Source of the DNA: Histomonas meleagridis
Taxonomy: Eukaryota > Parabasalia > Tritrichomonadida > Dientamoebidae
DNA length: 64,000 nt
NCBI GenBank assembly: GCA_020186115.1
Contig: WSYJ01000151.1
Coordinates: forward strand, 62,001 to 126,000
Direction of reading: 5' to 3'
Positions 10,061 through 20,025 of the stretch are shown here, piece by piece. The notes below the pieces were generated by a model. The model was not told the DNA's origin and did no database searches. It saw only the letters and a program-made list of their open reading frames with translations. How positions within the stretch are numbered: position 1 is the first letter of the stretch; the number at the start of each line of letters is the position of its first letter. Made by a program: the position numbers and the translations under genes.

Positions 10061-10644
10061 AGGGTCTACTCGAATCGTAAAATTATGTACGTTAATTTTT
10101 CTGAGGTTTACTTGAAAAAATCGAAGATTTTTTGGAAAAAATTCAAAATTCCTCATTACATAATATATTACCAAGAACAAAAAGAAATGTCCGGAAAACT
10201 ATAGATATATCTTTTTTCGAATGTTATTATATATTAAGAATAACTGTTGTGTAGGTAAAATAATGCTGGATCATTTATAATATATAATTTATTACCTAAA
10301 ATTGCAGAATGTGTTTTAAAATAAATACTGAATAGTTTTTACTCATCTCATAAGAATTTAGAAGGGCATTACATATTCTAACTTTTATAAAAGTTTTATT
10401 GATTTTCATTTAATATTCAGTTGTAAAAATTTGTTTGATTAATTTTCCAACCAAAGATCATTCTGAATCCAAATGATCCACTTCATCTCAATGAATAATA
10501 GAGTTTATAAAAAATTACATATATGATTTAATTCCCCTTTGTTTGAATATTTCCGGAAATGCGAGCAAATTTTAAGATTTATTTCATGGAGTTCTAAATT
10601 TCACTTTTTTTATCCATATATATTTTTGGGCAATCAGAAATAAA
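10061..10644. other. AT-rich stretch, nothing recognised
   Basis: No open frame of note, RNA-like structure or repeat seen between the DUF3447 relic and the inverted-repeat element. Confidence 0.3.
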
Positions 10645-11486
10645 CGATCAATATTTAAAAGTAATTGAATGTATCGTCTTTCCCGATAGATTTTGATTGA
10701 TTTTTGATCGGACAAAGGGTAATCTCTTGTTGTAAAAAAAAACATAGAGAATTCGTATTATAATGTCAAATGCCAATAATTTGAATGGTTACTGTCAAAA
10801 TATAATATCTTTCAGATTATATAGACTTAATAATGTCCATTGTGAAAGAAAAAATTAAATAGCAATCACAGTATTTATCTCAAACGAGGGTCATCAAAGT
10901 TAAAACCTTATAACTATAAAAAGTCATATGTAACCTCAGTTATATAATGATTGATTTGAGAAAAAAGCACGTTAGATATAGAAACCGTTTGATATACATA
11001 TCACTGAGGCTTATTTTTCATTTGTACTCAAATTTAATGGCATTCACAGCAATGTAATACTTATGATATGTCAATACGTATTCAAAATATTATTATATGT
11101 TTTAATATTCAATGATTCAGAGATGAACATATAATTTGATTATTTCTTTTTACTACACGTTAGACTTGTTCGGATAATATTACGCAACATCGTAATTATA
11201 ATACAGATTCATATTCCATACATATCGATCTTTCTTCATAACTTCCATTTAAAAATATTATGACATTTGAATAGATTGTTTTGACAATAGCCATTCAAAT
11301 TATTGGCATTTGATATTTTAATACAAAAATTTTTTGGCATGAAGATTCCTCAATTTGAGAGGAGACATGTCTCATTCAAATTCTCTATGTTTTTTTTACA
11401 ACAAGAGATTACCCTTTGTCCGATCAAAAATCAATCAAAATCTATCGGGAAAGACGATACATTCAATTACTTTTAAATATTGATCG
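10645..11486. mobile_element. Non-autonomous element with long terminal inverted repeats
   Basis: The left end, beginning CGATCAATATTTAAAAG at 10645, is repeated in inverted orientation at the right end (to 11486). The first 115 bp or so of each arm are nearly identical, including CGTCTTTCCCGATAG and GGACAAAGGGTAATC. The arms match again further in (AAATGCCAATAATTTGAATGG), but the right arm carries about 60 extra bases. The roughly 480-bp core has no coding capacity. This looks like a foldback or MITE-type DNA element about 840 bp long. I could not identify a convincing target-site duplication. Confidence 0.7.
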
Positions 11487-12204
11487 GCTATCATTTTTTT
11501 TGATCCGATAATATATCTTAATATACTGATTCACTGATATAAACTAATATATAAATTTTTTTATTACTTGAGCAATTGATAATGAATGTTGAAAAATGAA
11601 ATAATATATTGGATTACACTCAGTTATCGAATGAATATCAAATTGCTGTCAATAAAAATTCGGGAAAATATGATCAATACATAGTTTAGCCGATGTCGAT
11701 CGTGTGTATAAAAAATTATTTAAAAGAATCGATTTCATACTAGAAAATCGATTATAAAACGAAAATTTTTCCCAAGTATTCAAAAAGTTAATTTTGATCG
11801 TCGTTCGAGACCCTTAAGTCGAAAATAATATTCAAAATTGATAAGAATGTACATTCAAGAATTTGATCAATCAAATTCATTTTGACGGTTTTCCCTTTGT
11901 GCATAAATGAAAAAGTGACATAAACGTCCTCCTGGTTTGGTGTATATAAATTATTGTGGATGCAACTTAGTACAAGAATATCATTTAATGATATACAAGG
12001 AATGCTGTTTTTAGATCGCATTATTGTCTCAAAAAAGCAGGTTTACTTTACTTTTCACAATTTATTAGAAATGCCGAAAAAAAATATAAATAACCATTTT
12101 TTCTAGTAATAAACAATATTTTTTATTTAGGAATATCTTTAATTGAATTTTCCAATTGGAAATCCAAATAAATAAAGGAATTAGAGTTTATTTACACAAG
12201 AGAC
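11487..12204. other. AT-rich stretch with one weak small ORF
   Basis: The only notable frame is a 77-codon minus-strand ORF with an ATG at 12021 and stop near 11788 (MRSKNSIPCISLNDILVLS start). It has ordinary rather than low-complexity composition but matches no family I know, and may be a relic. No other signal seen. Confidence 0.25.
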
Positions 12205-13206
12205 CTAGTATATTCGACAACAATTACCATTATCTTCACCAAAGGATTCTGTTTCAGCAGTTCCGTATGTTTCGTATTTGTGTTTAGCATCTTTTTGAAC
12301 CAATTCACATGCTTCTTGATTCATTTCCCAGATATCTTTCCATTCATGTCCCGTTCTTTCAATGTTATAATAGTTACGAGCAGCTTGAATTAAACCATAA
12401 ATCTCTTTATAATCTGGGAAATCTTCATATTCATACTGCTGAATCATTTTGTAAACTTCAGAAAATTGATAAGGAAGTTCACCGCGCACTTTTGATGGGT
12501 CTATACGAATCTTAATCTCGTAGAGTTCATCTCTATCCTTTACCTTAGACCATGGCAATCTACCATTGGCAAATTCAGAAATCATATAATACCATGAATA
12601 TAAATCATCTCGATATGAAAGTTGTTGTTTGCTTAATGCATTAGGTGAAGCATACTTTGCTGTACCAACAAACCTACCTCCTTCATTTGGTAAAATCTTT
12701 TTTGTTTTAGGATCAATTATATTTCTGGAAATACCATAATCTAAAAGATAAAGTGGATTTTTTGCATAAGGTCGAATAATAAAATTGCTGGCCTTGATAT
12801 CTCTATGAATAATTCCTTTAAGATGGATTCGCCTGATTGCGAATAAAGTTTTTTCAGCAAGAAACAATGTATTTCGAAGCATAAATCTTCTCCCACGTTG
12901 TGTAAGTCTACATGATGAAATTGATGGTCCTAAAAGATCCATAACAAAATATTTACAAACATCATTTGAACCACTTGCATAAATTTGTGGCACATATTTG
13001 CATCCTTTCAGTTGTCTATAAATCTTTAATTCATTATCCATACCTTTTTTTTCTGCATTAAGATATTCTGTTTTCAATGCAAATTGTTGATTTTTAGGAT
13101 CTTCTACTAGATAAACATCACCAAATCCTCCTTTTCCAATCCTTTTAAGAATTACATATCCATCAATTACTGTTAATGGTTCGAAGACAGGGCGAAGGTT
13201 GGACAT
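12205..13206 (-). CDS. CK1-family protein kinase
   Basis: 333 residues from ATG 13206. The kinase domain spans about residues 14-290: glycine loop GKGGFGDV, catalytic lysine in FALKTEY, HRDIKASNF near residue 135, and DYG in place of DFG near residue 155, which is normal for the CK1 group. GTAKYASPNAL replaces APE, also CK1-like. All catalytic residues appear present, so it should be an active Ser/Thr kinase. CK1 and tau-tubulin-kinase-like forms are expanded in trichomonads. The C-terminus ends NCCRIY; the paired cysteines close to the end could be lipidated, but this is only inference. It is divergent from the RhoGAP-like gene with a 93-bp shared upstream region. Confidence 0.9.
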   Translation of the reverse strand: MSNLRPVFEPLTVIDGYVILKRIGKGGFGDVYLVEDPKNQQFALKTEYLNAEKKGMDNELKIYRQLKGCKYVPQIYASGSNDVCKYFVMDLLGPSISSCRLTQRGRRFMLRNTLFLAEKTLFAIRRIHLKGIIHRDIKASNFIIRPYAKNPLYLLDYGISRNIIDPKTKKILPNEGGRFVGTAKYASPNALSKQQLSYRDDLYSWYYMISEFANGRLPWSKVKDRDELYEIKIRIDPSKVRGELPYQFSEVYKMIQQYEYEDFPDYKEIYGLIQAARNYYNIERTGHEWKDIWEMNQEACELVQKDAKHKYETYGTAETESFGEDNGNCCRIY

Positions 13207-13299
13207 TGAAAAGAAATTGGAAACTTTACTTAAATTTCTTTGGATAAAATAATCAAAACTTACAAATTTAAACGTTCATCTTGTAACGCTTGTTGAAAA

Positions 13300-14070
13300 A
13301 TGAAAACAGGATTTCTTTTCCAACCACCTGAGTTTTATAGAGGGCGAATTCCTTTCATAATTAAAGACTTAGTTGACCAATTAAATGAAATGGATGCAGC
13401 AAATTCAGTAAATCTTTTTTCAATTAAAGATTTTACCAATGTTGCCTATCTTCTAAAAAAGCTAAACCATGGACGAATACAAGATTGGACAGAATTTACT
13501 GATAGCTCTGTTCTTGCTGTTTCATTGATTAAATATTTAAATGAAATAACCAAACAATCTCCATTAATCTCCAATAAAATCGCAAATCTTCTTATTAATA
13601 ATTACCAAAAGAATAACACTGTTGATCAGTTTTTCCAACTCATGCGAAATGAAATATATTCTGGAAATTATAGAATATTATTATTCATCATTAACTTCCT
13701 CAAATCTTTAACTAAAATTAAATTTAGTGAAAAATATAAGCACTTTTATAAATCGTTTCTTGGCACTGATACTAAATATAACAAAATTTTATTTTCCTTA
13801 TTATTTCGAAATACTGATATCATATTTAAGTCAAAGCTTTCTGAAAGATCATTTCTTACTGATAAAGACATTACATATCTCTATGATAAAATGATTCAAC
13901 AAGCCCCAGAAAAGCAACCAATACAAAACTACGTTTTACAAATTGAGAACAAATTTGGAATTAAAAATCTCATCGAAGACAAATTAGTATATATACCTCC
14001 AAACGCTACTAGTTATATGAGAAACCCGCTTGTAACTAAACTCAGAAATGCTCCTGAAAACTTTAATTGA
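13300..14070 (+). CDS. RhoGAP-like protein without the arginine finger
   Basis: 256 residues from ATG 13300. The pattern IPFIIKDLVDQLNE, NLFSIKDFTNVAYLLKKLNHG, then SVLAVSLIKYLNEI with SPLIS follows the order of a RhoGAP domain (P-x-V-x-x-C, G-[IL]-[FY]-R-x-S-G, LK..., LP-x-P-L). At the catalytic GxFRxSG position it reads VNLFSIKDF, so the arginine finger is absent. It could bind a Rho/Rac GTPase without stimulating hydrolysis. The C-terminal tail (NATSYMRNPLV) is unrecognised. The domain call is from motif order only. Its neighbours include several other Rho-pathway candidates, but they are not obviously co-transcribed. Confidence 0.5.
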   Translation: MKTGFLFQPPEFYRGRIPFIIKDLVDQLNEMDAANSVNLFSIKDFTNVAYLLKKLNHGRIQDWTEFTDSSVLAVSLIKYLNEITKQSPLISNKIANLLINNYQKNNTVDQFFQLMRNEIYSGNYRILLFIINFLKSLTKIKFSEKYKHFYKSFLGTDTKYNKILFSLLFRNTDIIFKSKLSERSFLTDKDITYLYDKMIQQAPEKQPIQNYVLQIENKFGIKNLIEDKLVYIPPNATSYMRNPLVTKLRNAPENFN

Positions 14071-14564
14071 ATGAAAGGATATATGTATCGTAAATTCAAA
14101 AACCGGTGTAAACTTCTGATTTCTACTTTTTCATTGCACCCTTAATTTAGGGAAAAAGTTTATGAATTCAGACGAATCTGCTTTTAATGTGTTCTTTCTT
14201 ATTTCATAAATATATTGTACATTTTTAAAAACTTGTTTAAATTTAATTTTATATGAATTTCTTTCAAATTTATATTTTGATTAATAATAATTTAAACTAT
14301 GATATGAATCATTTCGATGTTATATTGTTTTTTTATTTATTTATAAAGGGAAGTGCGAATATAAATGAGATTTTTAACGTGTTATAACACTTTAAGATAT
14401 GGATCAATTATTAGCATATGATTATTAGTTCCTTCTTATTCCTGAAGTAATTTAACAATGTCAAAATGTTTGTAAGCTTGATAGCTGCTTCAAATAATTC
14501 GAACAATTTCTAAATAATATTTTTAAATCTCAAATTAATTTAAAAAATAGTATATGAAGCAAAC
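14071..14564. other. AT-rich intergenic stretch
   Basis: Lies between the RhoGAP-like stop and the end of the decayed ankyrin array. No gene or structured element recognised. Confidence 0.3.
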
Positions 14565-16385
14565 CCTTGGGCTTAATATCAATATCTTTTTGTTCAAGGA
14601 GAAATTATACTATTTTTATTTTTCTAGAAGCAGAAGCTTGCATAAGTTCCGTAATAAATATCTTGAGTAATTTCCGAAAATTATTTATGAATATCAAATA
14701 AATAAAATAAACAGGAAAAAACGTCTTTAGTGTTGATATCAATTCCTTCTTGTTCAAGAAGTAATTTAACTATTTCTGTATGACCATAAGAAGATGCATT
14801 CATGAGTGCTGTTCGAAATAATATAAATAATTTCCAAATATTATTTTGAAATAAAAAATTATTAAAATAAATTATGAATAAAACAAAAAAATATTTTGAG
14901 CATTAACATCAATTCCATCTTGAGTTAGAAGTAATTTGACTATTTCTAAGTAACCTCTCCCTGCTGCCCTTACAAGTCTCAAAAATAATATGATGAATTT
15001 CCAAATATTATTTAAAAATTAAATAATTGTTGAAATAAATATCATTTGAAATAAATAAACAATTTTTGCATTTATATCATTTCCTCTTCGTTTAATAATT
15101 AATTTTACTAAATCTATATTACCTTTTGCGACTACATAGCAAAGTACTGTATAAAATATCCAAGATAAAATCCAAAATTTATTTATAAATTGATAATTAT
15201 TTGAATAAATATTTGAAATTAATATTTATAACGTCAAAATCGATTTTTTTATCATTATAGAGTAACTTAAAAATTTCTATTTCATTATCTTCAGATGCTC
15301 TCATAATTACAGTTGGAAATATTTTGAATAATTTCCAAATATTATCATAAAACAAAAAAATAGAATGAACTTCAAATAAAACAAAACAAAACAAAACAAA
15401 AAAAAAAAAAAAAAAAAAAAAATAGATCTTTAGCATTAATATCAATTTCATTTTGCTCAAGAAGAAATTTAACCATCTCTATATTATTCATCATTACTGC
15501 AATATTTACAAGCAGCTTTTGAATTTTTCTCATAATTAATAATGTATTTAACAAGTTCTTTATTCCAAGAAAAAGATGTTTTTTTAAGCATATCTAAATA
15601 ATAGCGTTCAATCTTTTTTAGAAAATATTGTGAAATAAATATGTTACCTGTTTCAATTGATTTATAGAAAAATGTATTAGTGTCTTTCATTCCTTTTCGA
15701 TAAACGAAAGAATTTCATAATTATCAAATTGTATACATTTATAACCTAATTCTTCTAAACTATTAATTTCTTTTAATTTGTTTTCATTTCACTGGAATTC
15801 AATTGCCGTTTCATATGTGCTATTAAAAGGCGCATGATTTTGTTCGCATAAATGAATAATTTCTTCATTTCCACCTGCAAATTGACATATGATTGTTAAT
15901 TTAGCACCATTAAGAAGTAAATATCTAAAACATTTATTTAACCAAAAAATACTGCATAATCAATTAATGAAACATTTTCTTGATTAACAAATACCTTTCA
16001 TAAAGTAATGGTTCTATTAATTGATCTATATCAAAATTTGTGATGATATTTCTTGAAGTTTTTCGACTTCATCATTTCGAATTATTTTAGTGATTTTATT
16101 TGGATTAACTCCTTCATCAATTAATTTCTTATGTAATTCTCAATCTTCTTTTTTGAGATTTTCAATGTTTTCAAAAAACTCCTTACCAAATTGTTCAGAT
16201 TCGAATTTATTTATTTCTTCAATTGGAGTATAATGTGCGAAATGCAATGTTGGTATTTTAAGGCATGTTTTGGAATCAATCATTTTATTTTCAATCATTT
16301 TTCCAAGAAGTTAATATGAATCTTGAGTAACTTTAAAATAATCGAAATTCCAGCATCAAAAGAATTTTTTATAAAAAATAATTTT
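14565..16385 (-). pseudogene. Decayed DUF3447/ankyrin gene
   Basis: Read on the minus strand, 16360 to 15700 contains the DUF3447 N-terminal half in pieces (TQDSY-stop-LLGKMIENKMIDS, KKED-stop-ELHKKLIDEGVNPNKITKIIRNDE), with in-frame stops and frame changes. It starts mid-domain, abutting the 3' end of the BAR-like/SH3 gene, so the true 5' end is missing. From about 15470 to 14565 come five ankyrin segments with AT-rich spacers of the same kind as at 7680-8573. There is no continuous frame. The poly(A)/AAAAC tract at 15376-15422 lies in a spacer. Confidence 0.75.
15376..15422. repeat. (AAAAC)n and poly(A) tract
   Basis: About four AAAAC units followed by a run of roughly 25 A, inside a spacer of the decayed ankyrin array. 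On the minus strand it gives the phenylalanine-rich nonsense seen in that frame. Confidence 0.9.
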
Positions 16386-16396
16386 ATAACACGCAT

Positions 16397-17641
16397 CTAA
16401 CCACATATAATTCCGACTGATCCTTTTGGAATTGTGCCTACTTCACCTCTAATTGTTTCAACTTTATACATCGTATCTATAGGGTTGTCTTCTATAATGG
16501 ACAAAAAGTCTCCAACTCCGACCACAATTCCTTTTGCTTCTCCAGGCTTTGGTTCTCTTACACATATTCCCAATGTTTTACTTGTTGATTTCACGCAATA
16601 GCTTGGTACAAACCCAGTGACATGTGTAATTGGGTTCATTACACAACACCATTCTTCATCAGGTTCTTCCATCAAAAGAAGATACTTACCTTTTGTACAA
16701 CTAATTTCATTCTCCCCACCACAAACGAAGTTTTCAACAACTTCGGCAATAGCTACAGGAAAATCTTCGTTTTTGATTTCGAGAGGTATCTTCTCTTCAT
16801 CAAAATCAAAATCAACCTCCTCAAATTTGGGACATGTGATGTTATATCGAACGATACGTTTGGTTTCAATGAAAACGCCAAAGTCATAGCCCATGTCAAT
16901 GGAATCGTGGATTTTCATGAGAAGACCATTGGTTTTCTCAATCCCAGCAACTACACATTCAATACAATTACAAAATCCATCTAAAAGATTAAGTAAGGCT
17001 TGATCACGGAAAAGAATGGACTCCGAAAATTTATCAAGTGATTCGATGTAAGACCGCTGTGAAGCTTGAACAGATCCTATGATTTTATCGCGTTGAACTT
17101 TGTAAGTTAAGCGACGTTTGAGAATTTCTTCATATTGTGTTGATAAATCTTTTAATTGGCGCGCACTTGGTTTACCTTTAAGAAGTTTGGCTGTAAGCTG
17201 GTCAATCTTTTTAACAACATTCATATTAGAATCTGCAATCGTTTTAATGATTGTTGATACATTTTCGGTTGTCGTGGAAGAACTTTCAATTTCACTTAAT
17301 AAACGTGAAACTTTATCATCATTAATTGCATTATTGATCTCTTCCTTTGTCCTATGGATTTCTTTGTTGAGTTTAATGGAGGATCGATCAAAATTTATTG
17401 CAAAGTCACTAATTGAACCAATAATGTTAATAAGCCATACGTTAGTTGATCCTGGCATTCCTGGAACAACAAGTTCACCATTTAACTCTTTAATTGTTAA
17501 TGCTGCTTGTACTTTTTCTTCGATTCCTTTAATCATTGTTTTATATATTGTAGTAAGTTCCTTAAAAAAATCGTATATCATTTCTTCTTCAATTTTCCTT
17601 GTGGCGTTTATTTGCTTTGCTGTTTCCAAGTTTTTGTCCAT
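16397..17641 (-). CDS. BAR-like coiled-coil protein with C-terminal SH3 domain
   Basis: 414 residues from ATG 17641. Residues 1-250 form long helices with heptad character (KVSRLLSEIE, LKDLSTQYEEILKRRLTYKVQRDK), in the size range of a BAR/F-BAR membrane-curving domain. An SH3 domain follows at about 290-345: AIAEVVENF, EISCTKGKYLLLMEEPDEEW and HVTGFVPSYCVK match the ALYDY, EL-F-GD, W and G-x-P-x-NYV positions. A second SH3-like segment may fill the last 60 residues (ending GEVGTIPKGSVGII). Such proteins link membranes to actin regulators. A related, shorter protein lies at 48905-49864. The BAR call is inferred from helix content; SH3 is the surer part. Confidence 0.65.
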   Translation of the reverse strand: MDKNLETAKQINATRKIEEEMIYDFFKELTTIYKTMIKGIEEKVQAALTIKELNGELVVPGMPGSTNVWLINIIGSISDFAINFDRSSIKLNKEIHRTKEEINNAINDDKVSRLLSEIESSSTTTENVSTIIKTIADSNMNVVKKIDQLTAKLLKGKPSARQLKDLSTQYEEILKRRLTYKVQRDKIIGSVQASQRSYIESLDKFSESILFRDQALLNLLDGFCNCIECVVAGIEKTNGLLMKIHDSIDMGYDFGVFIETKRIVRYNITCPKFEEVDFDFDEEKIPLEIKNEDFPVAIAEVVENFVCGGENEISCTKGKYLLLMEEPDEEWCCVMNPITHVTGFVPSYCVKSTSKTLGICVREPKPGEAKGIVVGVGDFLSIIEDNPIDTMYKVETIRGEVGTIPKGSVGIICG

Positions 17642-18034
17642 TCAGAAAATAAGTAGAGCTCTGAAAATTGAATTGACTCGAGTCAAATTTGTTTCCATCT
17701 ACAGTTGAAAGCCGCCTCGTAAATTTTACGATAATTTCGAAATCCAAACTCATAATAGAACTAAGAGATTACACTTAAACATGAAAGCTTTCTATAAGTT
17801 AATTTGATATAACAATAATTTTACTTTTTAATTCCAGGTGCTTGATTTTGTATTTAAGGTCAAATTTAGCGAACGTTCACTTCAAGCATATTGACCGAAT
17901 TTTAATCGTTGTTTTTACGTGAAAAGAAAGAATAAAATCTGCCAAATAAGTTTATTGTAAAGATTATAAAAAAGTGTCAATCAAATATCTTTATTCCAAC
18001 ACTCGAATTCTATTGTTCAATGGCCAAGTTCCAT
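17642..18034. other. Intergenic region between two minus-strand genes
   Basis: Holds the upstream region of the BAR-like/SH3 gene and the 3' flank of no plus-strand gene. No RNA gene or repeat recognised. Confidence 0.3.
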
Positions 18035-18805
18035 TCATGAAGGTAAGGATCCTTGAGATGGGTATACTCCTCTTGAGCGATAAATTTTCTGGGGCTTTTT
18101 TTGAGGTGGCGCTTTGAAAAGTTCTTCGATTTGTTGTGCTGTTGCCTCTCTTGCTATAGGAATCTTTCCTACTCTGTGTTTAGGTTTCCATGAATCTGTT
18201 CTTTGGTCAATGGCTTTTCCTCTCTGTTCTACAACTTTTTTTAGCTGGTTTATTTCCTTTTGTACTGAAGCAAATGGATCTAGGTCTCGATTTTCCGTTC
18301 CTCTCACTTCGCCTTCATCAAAATCTTCACTATCAAGTTTTCTCTGAATACTTTCATACCGTTTTTTATATATTTTAAGTGACGACTTCGTTCGTTCAAG
18401 TTGAAGTTCAGTGTCATAAAGAAGAGACTCGAGCTCATCTACTCTTTGTCGTGATTTCCCGAGTTCTTTCTTAAGATCAGCAGAATCAGCTTGTACTGGA
18501 AGTGGTCTTTTCAAATGAGTTAAGTATTCCACTCCTAGTTGAAGTAATTTAAAAGCTTTTAATACACTTTTATCATTAAATCTTTGATAATCTTTCTCAG
18601 TTAAATTTGCAAATGCTATGTGTTGAACGAGGTATTCTAGTGATGAAACATCCATGTCACGGGCAATTTGTTCAACATTAACATCTTCAATTAAATTCCA
18701 ATTCATAGGCATTTTGCGTGGACACCACCTAAATGAAGGAGATGGATCCATTGAAACAACTTGATGATAAATAGGATATGGCATTTGGTAATAAACAGGA
18801 AGCAT
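18035..18805 (-). CDS. DZIP1/Iguana-like protein
   Basis: 256 residues from ATG 18805. Residues 25-100 match the Dzip-like N-terminal domain: FRWCPRKMPMNWNLIEDVNV, IARDMDVSSLE and LKAFKLLQLGVEYLTHL parallel the family pattern FxxRPRxxxVDWRRL, DVDRVAxExDV and LLKLLRLAQLxxEYLLH. A coiled coil follows (about 105-160), then a basic tail. DZIP1 proteins act at the basal body and ciliary transition zone and in Hedgehog signalling in animals. A basal-body role fits a flagellate with several flagella. The C2H2 zinc finger that follows the domain in animal DZIP1 is absent. The protein is also much shorter than animal DZIP1. Confidence 0.7.
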   Translation of the reverse strand: MLPVYYQMPYPIYHQVVSMDPSPSFRWCPRKMPMNWNLIEDVNVEQIARDMDVSSLEYLVQHIAFANLTEKDYQRFNDKSVLKAFKLLQLGVEYLTHLKRPLPVQADSADLKKELGKSRQRVDELESLLYDTELQLERTKSSLKIYKKRYESIQRKLDSEDFDEGEVRGTENRDLDPFASVQKEINQLKKVVEQRGKAIDQRTDSWKPKHRVGKIPIAREATAQQIEELFKAPPQKKPQKIYRSRGVYPSQGSLPS

Positions 18806-18996
18806 CTCGAATGGTGTTTATTAACGTACATTTTATTTGAATATTTTACGAATACATACATACAAGACAGGGGTTCTATGATTGGAGATCTCATGTTTTG
18901 AACCTATTGAAAATATGATATATACAATTTTTTGATATATTTACATGATTCAAGTTAAGCATTGAATTAAGGAACAAAACATTTAGAAACAACAAA

Positions 18997-19563
18997 ATGA
19001 CAATTAGAATTGTGGCTTGTAGCAATGACAATGGTACTGGAATCACAAGCGTTGTTGACAAGCTTGTTCATGATTGTTATGTTGAAGAATGTGACCCAAC
19101 AATTTCACGAGATTGGAGTTATAAACTTGTTATTGATGGAAAACTTTATGAACTTAAAATTCTAGAAATATCAGAACTTTACGAAACAGGCGTAGAGTGG
19201 GCTATCAAAACCTATGACATCGTCCTTATTGTTTGTGCACATGATGAATCTTATTCTCATTCACAATTTACCGAAATGTTTAAAAAAATCAGAGAAATTA
19301 AAGGCTCAAACGATGCTCCTATTGTTGTATGCTTTAATAAATGTGATATAGAACATTTATACAGTCCATCAGAAATAAAGGAATTGATTGGTGACGAATC
19401 TATACCTTTTTTTGACGTCTCTGCAAAAACTGGACAGGGGATAAAAGGACTATTTGAAAAACTTGCAAGAATGATAATTGAAAAACAAGAGCTTGAATCA
19501 AAAACAGAAAACAAGGAAAAGAAGAAAACCAGTGGCGATAAAGAAGTTTGCGTTATACAGTAA
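18997..19563 (+). CDS. Ras-like small GTPase with degenerate P-loop
   Basis: 188 residues from ATG 18997. The Ras fold is recognisable: VRIVACSNDNGTGITS-type loop, IVLIVCAHDES, NKCDIEHL (NKxD) and DVSAKTGQGI (SAK). The P-loop lysine is replaced (GTGITS rather than GxGKS/T), and the switch II DxxGQ reads LEISELYE, so nucleotide hydrolysis and magnesium coordination are doubtful. The C-terminus ends in a lysine-rich stretch and CVIQ, a valid CaaX box for prenylation. It is probably a membrane-anchored Ras-like protein with altered nucleotide handling. Similar degenerate forms are common in this lineage; a second one lies at 54433. Confidence 0.75.
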   Translation: MTIRIVACSNDNGTGITSVVDKLVHDCYVEECDPTISRDWSYKLVIDGKLYELKILEISELYETGVEWAIKTYDIVLIVCAHDESYSHSQFTEMFKKIREIKGSNDAPIVVCFNKCDIEHLYSPSEIKELIGDESIPFFDVSAKTGQGIKGLFEKLARMIIEKQELESKTENKEKKKTSGDKEVCVIQ

Positions 19564-19995
19564 TTTAAAAGTAATTGACGAATTTTTTTTTATTCAATCT
19601 AATTTCTTTATGTTGTGATGCCATATTTGTAATAATAAACATTTTTATTTATTACAATTACTGCTTTATATGAATGAAAAGTGAGCATGTTCTAAAAATG
19701 CTTGAAAAATTCAGTTAAGAAAATAAAAAATTAACATTTCATAAGTTTAAAAATAAAATTTCAATTTGACTTCTAAATAGATTTAAATAACACTTTAATG
19801 AATAATTAGGTCAAGAAAAACACACACATTTTTAAAAATGAATTTTCCATTTTGTATTATTTAAAAAATAAAACGAAATATAATAAACACCACTCTATAT
19901 ATAACATAATTTCTACACATTGAAATAATTCAAATTGCTTAATTCATGACAGAACATCTAAAAATAGAATTCACAATTTTTATGTAATTTCCGGT
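19564..19995. other. AT-rich intergenic stretch before the DOCK gene
   Basis: No gene seen. Ends at the palindrome that precedes the DOCK-family start. Confidence 0.3.
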
Positions 19996-20017
19996 TTTTA
20001 CCCTTTTATGGGTAAAA
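19996..20017. promoter_or_regulatory. Palindrome at the DOCK gene start
   Basis: Arms TTTTACCC and GGGTAAAA are perfect 8-bp inverted repeats around TTTTAT. The palindrome overlaps the upstream in-frame ATG at 20008 and ends 8 bases before the next ATG at 20026. It closely matches the element at 3403-3423 upstream of the coronin-7-like gene. Confidence 0.45.
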
Positions 20018-20025
20018 TTATTTTA

